Source of the DNA: an uncultured Eubacteriales bacterium
GTDB lineage: Bacteria; Bacillota; Clostridia; Oscillospirales; Oscillospiraceae
Assembly (NCBI GenBank): GCA_900549645.1
Contig: URPD01000028.1
Span: 1 to 24,244, forward strand
Direction of reading: 5' to 3'
DNA: 24,244 nt
A program made the position numbers and the translations under genes. Shown here in pieces: positions 22,553 through 24,244 of the stretch (within the stretch, counting starts at the first letter, position 1; each line of letters begins with the position of its first letter). The notes beneath the pieces were generated by a model. That model saw only the letters and a program-made list of their open reading frames with translations, was not told the origin of the DNA and made no database searches.

Positions 22553-22596
22553 CCCCTTTTAGGGGAAGTCCCCATTGCGCACACTGGGGAAAGGGG
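22553..22596. repeat. Palindromic intergenic repeat
   Basis: CCCCTT (22553-22558) and AAGGGG (22591-22596) enclose TCCCCA/TGGGGA (22569-22574 with 22585-22590). It resembles small palindromic repeats common between genes in Oscillospiraceae (recalled, not searched). Confidence 0.5.
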
Positions 22597-22656
22597 TCGC
22601 AAGAGTAACGACACAAGCAGAGGCGAAAAGAAAGCACGCACCAAAACATAATCGTA

Positions 22657-22679
22657 GGGGACGGCCTCTGTGCCGCCCC
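22657..22679. repeat. GGGG-CGGC / GCCG-CCCC hairpin
   Basis: An 8-bp stem with one bulged A and loop CTCTGT, about 40 nt beyond the stop of the 48-aa gene. It is either a terminator-like hairpin (no T tract) or a dispersed repeat. Confidence 0.45.
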
Positions 22680-22716
22680 GCAGATATGCCTTACAAACCC
22701 AAATCGAAAAAAGCTT

Positions 22717-22863
22717 TTACTCTTCCTCACCATCTGAGCATCCGTAGTTTATATACATATTCTCACATTCCTGCTGCACTTTTATGAGAATGTTCAACGC
22801 TTCTTCACTGGCTCTGACCATTTTCAGATACATTTCCTTATATAGTCCGAGTTCGTCGTTCAT
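22717..22863 (-). CDS. 48-aa acidic small protein, divergent from the RHH regulator
   Basis: It begins MNDELGLYKEMYLKMVRASE, is mostly helical and ends in an acidic stretch (SDGEEE) with two cysteines (33 and 42). GGGGGG lies 6 nt before the ATG, and a TGTTATAAT extended -10 box lies about 40 nt upstream. No family is recognised. Its divergent placement against a ribbon-helix-helix gene with a shared palindrome suggests joint control, as in small toxin-antitoxin or plasmid-type regulatory pairs, but nothing in the protein proves such a role. Confidence 0.55.
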   Translation of the reverse strand: MNDELGLYKEMYLKMVRASEEALNILIKVQQECENMYINYGCSDGEEE

Positions 22864-22879
22864 GTCTGTCCCCCCGACA

Positions 22880-22914
22880 ATATGTTATAATATTTCACAT
22901 ATATTATAACATAT
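22880..22914. promoter_or_regulatory. Palindromic operator with two divergent extended -10 promoters
   Basis: ATATGTTATAATAT (22880-22893) is repeated inverted at 22901-22914 with 7 nt between. Each arm carries TGTTATAAT, an extended -10 box, facing outward: the left arm reads toward the RHH gene, the right arm toward the 48-aa gene. A regulator bound here would control both. Confidence 0.7.
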
Positions 22915-22961
22915 AACATAATAAAAGTGCAATGTAAAATAATAAGCAAGGAGTTGAAAAC

Positions 22962-23162
22962 ATGGACAACAACAAGCTTATTATAAAGCCCAAGCCCGTG
23001 AAGGGCGAGGACGGATACCGCACCTTCTCCGTACGGCTGCGCGAGGAGCTGGTGGATCGTCTGGACGACATTTCTGCCCGCAGCGGTCACAGCCGCAACC
23101 AGCTTATCGCCACCTTTCTTGAATACGCGCTGGACAATTGCGAGATATTGGACGCGGAGTGA
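22962..23162 (+). CDS. Ribbon-helix-helix (Arc/CopG-type) DNA-binding protein
   Basis: A 66-aa regulator. The beta strand is YRTFSVRL (residues 19-26), followed by helix EELVDRLDDISARSG and helix SRNQLIATFLEYALDNCEI, the standard dimeric RHH fold; a basic N-terminal arm (IIKPKPVKG) precedes it. AAGGAG lies 9 nt before the ATG. It probably binds the palindrome at 22880-22914 upstream of itself (inference). The gene downstream has its own promoter starting at the stop codon. Confidence 0.87.
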   Translation: MDNNKLIIKPKPVKGEDGYRTFSVRLREELVDRLDDISARSGHSRNQLIATFLEYALDNCEILDAE

Positions 23163-23191
23163 TTGACAACCCCCGCGCCCTCTGCTACAAT
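23163..23191 (+). promoter_or_regulatory. Sigma-A promoter for the repeat lipoprotein
   Basis: Consensus TTGACA (23163-23168), 17-nt spacer, TACAAT (23186-23191). It starts directly after the RHH stop codon. Confidence 0.85.
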
Positions 23192-23234
23192 CTGCCTAAC
23201 CACAGCACGACAAAACAAAAAGAAAGGAAACGAT

Positions 23235-24140
23235 ATGAAAAATATCAAAAAGATACTTGCGGCAGTTCTTATGATAGCTGTAATGTTCTCCATTACCGGC
23301 TGCAATTCTTCGGACTACAAGAAGGCCGCGCAGCTGATGGCCGACGGCGACTATGCCGCCGCGTCCGAAATGTTCAAGGCTCTCGGCGACTATGAGGACA
23401 GCGCCGATCAGGCCAAGGAATGCGACTATCAGATCGCAAAGGCAGCGTTCGACGACGGAGAGTACGAGAAAGCGATCGAGCTGTTCACCTCTCTTGGCGA
23501 TTATCAGGACAGCGCCGACCTCATCTCGCAGGCTACCGACAAGATCATCACCGCGAAGCTCATCGGCAACTGGATCTCCGATGACATCGACGTTACCGAC
23601 ATATTCGTGACCGCCTTCAACTCCGCGCTCAATCCCGACTCCGCCGACGCGATAATGGCCGACGTCGATCTCGGCACCGTGACCATGATCATCACCATCG
23701 AAGTGACCGACACTGGCAGCTTCTATCTGAAAGTGGACGGTCAGTCCCTCGACGCCACTGTCGACAAGGTTCTCGCCGCATTTCAGGTCGGCTTCACCAA
23801 ATGGGTCGAGGATGTCTACACTGAGCTTGCGGCGGACAACAACATGACTCTTGACGAGCTGCTGGCCTACTGCGAGGTAGACAGTCTGGAAGCCCTCTTC
23901 GAGATGGACAACAGCGTCAGTATCGAAGACTTCCTCGCTACCTACTTCCCCAAGGATCAGTTCATCGCCATTATCGACTCTGTAAGCTCCAGCGGTACAT
24001 ACACCGTTGAAGACGGCGTGGTCAAGCTGACCATCGCTTCCGAGACCGAGACCGTCATATACGACGGCGAGGCCGACACCATCACCATGGACGGCGACGG
24101 TCTCTCCGACGGCGACGTAGTGTTCCACCGCGCAGCCTGA
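23235..24140 (+). CDS. Lipoprotein with short TPR-like helical repeats
   Basis: A 301-aa exported lipoprotein. The signal peptide ends in SITGC with Cys23 as the lipid-modified residue. Two copies of a helical repeat follow, MADGDYAAASEMFKALGDYEDSAD and FDDGEYEKAIELFTSLGDYQDSAD (about residues 36-95), the tetratricopeptide-like unit common in Clostridia surface lipoproteins. The rest is an acidic beta-rich region (KLIGNWISDDIDVTD, then TVTMIITIEVTDTGSFYL) that ends with a strand-rich segment. ATG 23235 has AAAGGAAA upstream. The function is unknown; binding of a protein partner or cell-wall component is plausible. Confidence 0.85.
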   Translation: MKNIKKILAAVLMIAVMFSITGCNSSDYKKAAQLMADGDYAAASEMFKALGDYEDSADQAKECDYQIAKAAFDDGEYEKAIELFTSLGDYQDSADLISQATDKIITAKLIGNWISDDIDVTDIFVTAFNSALNPDSADAIMADVDLGTVTMIITIEVTDTGSFYLKVDGQSLDATVDKVLAAFQVGFTKWVEDVYTELAADNNMTLDELLAYCEVDSLEALFEMDNSVSIEDFLATYFPKDQFIAIIDSVSSSGTYTVEDGVVKLTIASETETVIYDGEADTITMDGDGLSDGDVVFHRAA

Positions 24141-24191
24141 GCGGCATAAATAATACTTCCTATATGAAAATAAAAACCCTCCGTATGTTTT

Positions 24192-24244
24192 TGAACTGCA
24201 CCCCATTTGTTAGACAGTATGATAAACTATCTAAGAAGTGGGGT
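24192..24244. mobile_element. Partial end of an IS3-family (IS150-group) insertion sequence
   Basis: From 24192 the sequence runs TGAACTGCACCCCATTTG then TTAGACA, very close to the IS150-type left end TGTACTGCACCC with a TTGTTGGAC block after it. The element would continue beyond the window, so no transposase can be seen. Confidence 0.65.

Noticed and set aside
22246..22651. Short open frames within and after the MITE-like element
   Set aside because: They cross inverted repeats and palindromes, have no ribosome sites and no protein-like composition.

Overview
The window looks like chromosome from a spore-forming, anaerobic Clostridia, most likely an Oscillospiraceae-type gut bacterium. Grounds: high-GC coding sequence with AGGAGG-type ribosome sites, a YabP-YabQ-DivIC-S1 block as in Bacillus and Clostridia, a SpoIIQ-like forespore peptidase behind a sigma-F-type promoter, a family II CBS-pyrophosphatase, a clostridial 2[4Fe-4S] ferredoxin and a 2-hydroxyacyl-CoA dehydratase-type reductase. 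The genus cannot be fixed from sequence alone.

Layout. 1-2074: ribonuclease Y (minus) behind a sigma-A promoter and a structured leader of about 280 nt. 2075-6425: a secreted M3-like zinc metallopeptidase lipoprotein (minus), divergent from CBS-pyrophosphatase and dapF, which end at a strong terminator. 6432-7926: SpoIIQ-like M23 peptidase, a promoter with tRNA-Met and tRNA-Glu, then a gene-free stretch full of hairpins including two imperfect repeat copies with compensatory stem changes. 7927-10336: minus-strand group trmN6, traX-like, alkyltransferase-like and XRE regulator, plus a separate ferredoxin. 10391-14205: a ClpC-type unfoldase lacking the usual middle domain, then an NhaC-family antiporter whose promoter lies upstream of a terminator-like hairpin. 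14209-15636: yabP-yabQ-divIC-S1 sporulation and division block (minus).

15699-21557 is the most interesting part. It is one minus-strand unit with a clear sigma-A promoter at its head and a terminator at its tail. In transcription order it encodes a CooC-type nickel-chaperone ATPase with the CxC motif, two different subunits of the 2-hydroxyacyl-CoA dehydratase / benzoyl-CoA reductase family (398 and 597 aa), their HgdC-type ATP-dependent activator, a 52-aa membrane mini-protein, and a 243-aa protein resembling an internal part of the acetyl-CoA synthase beta subunit (CdhC/AcsB). No CO dehydrogenase, full-length acetyl-CoA synthase or corrinoid protein is in view. This joins an ATP-driven low-potential reductase to parts of the nickel CODH/ACS world, and I know of no described pathway that uses this set.

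21690-24244: a TspO/MBR membrane protein, a 285-bp non-coding element with 31-bp inverted ends that can fold into a three-way structure, more palindromic repeats, a 48-aa small protein divergent from a ribbon-helix-helix regulator across a palindromic promoter region, a lipoprotein with short helical repeats, and at the right edge what looks like the end of an IS150-group IS3-family element. No rRNA or CRISPR array was seen.
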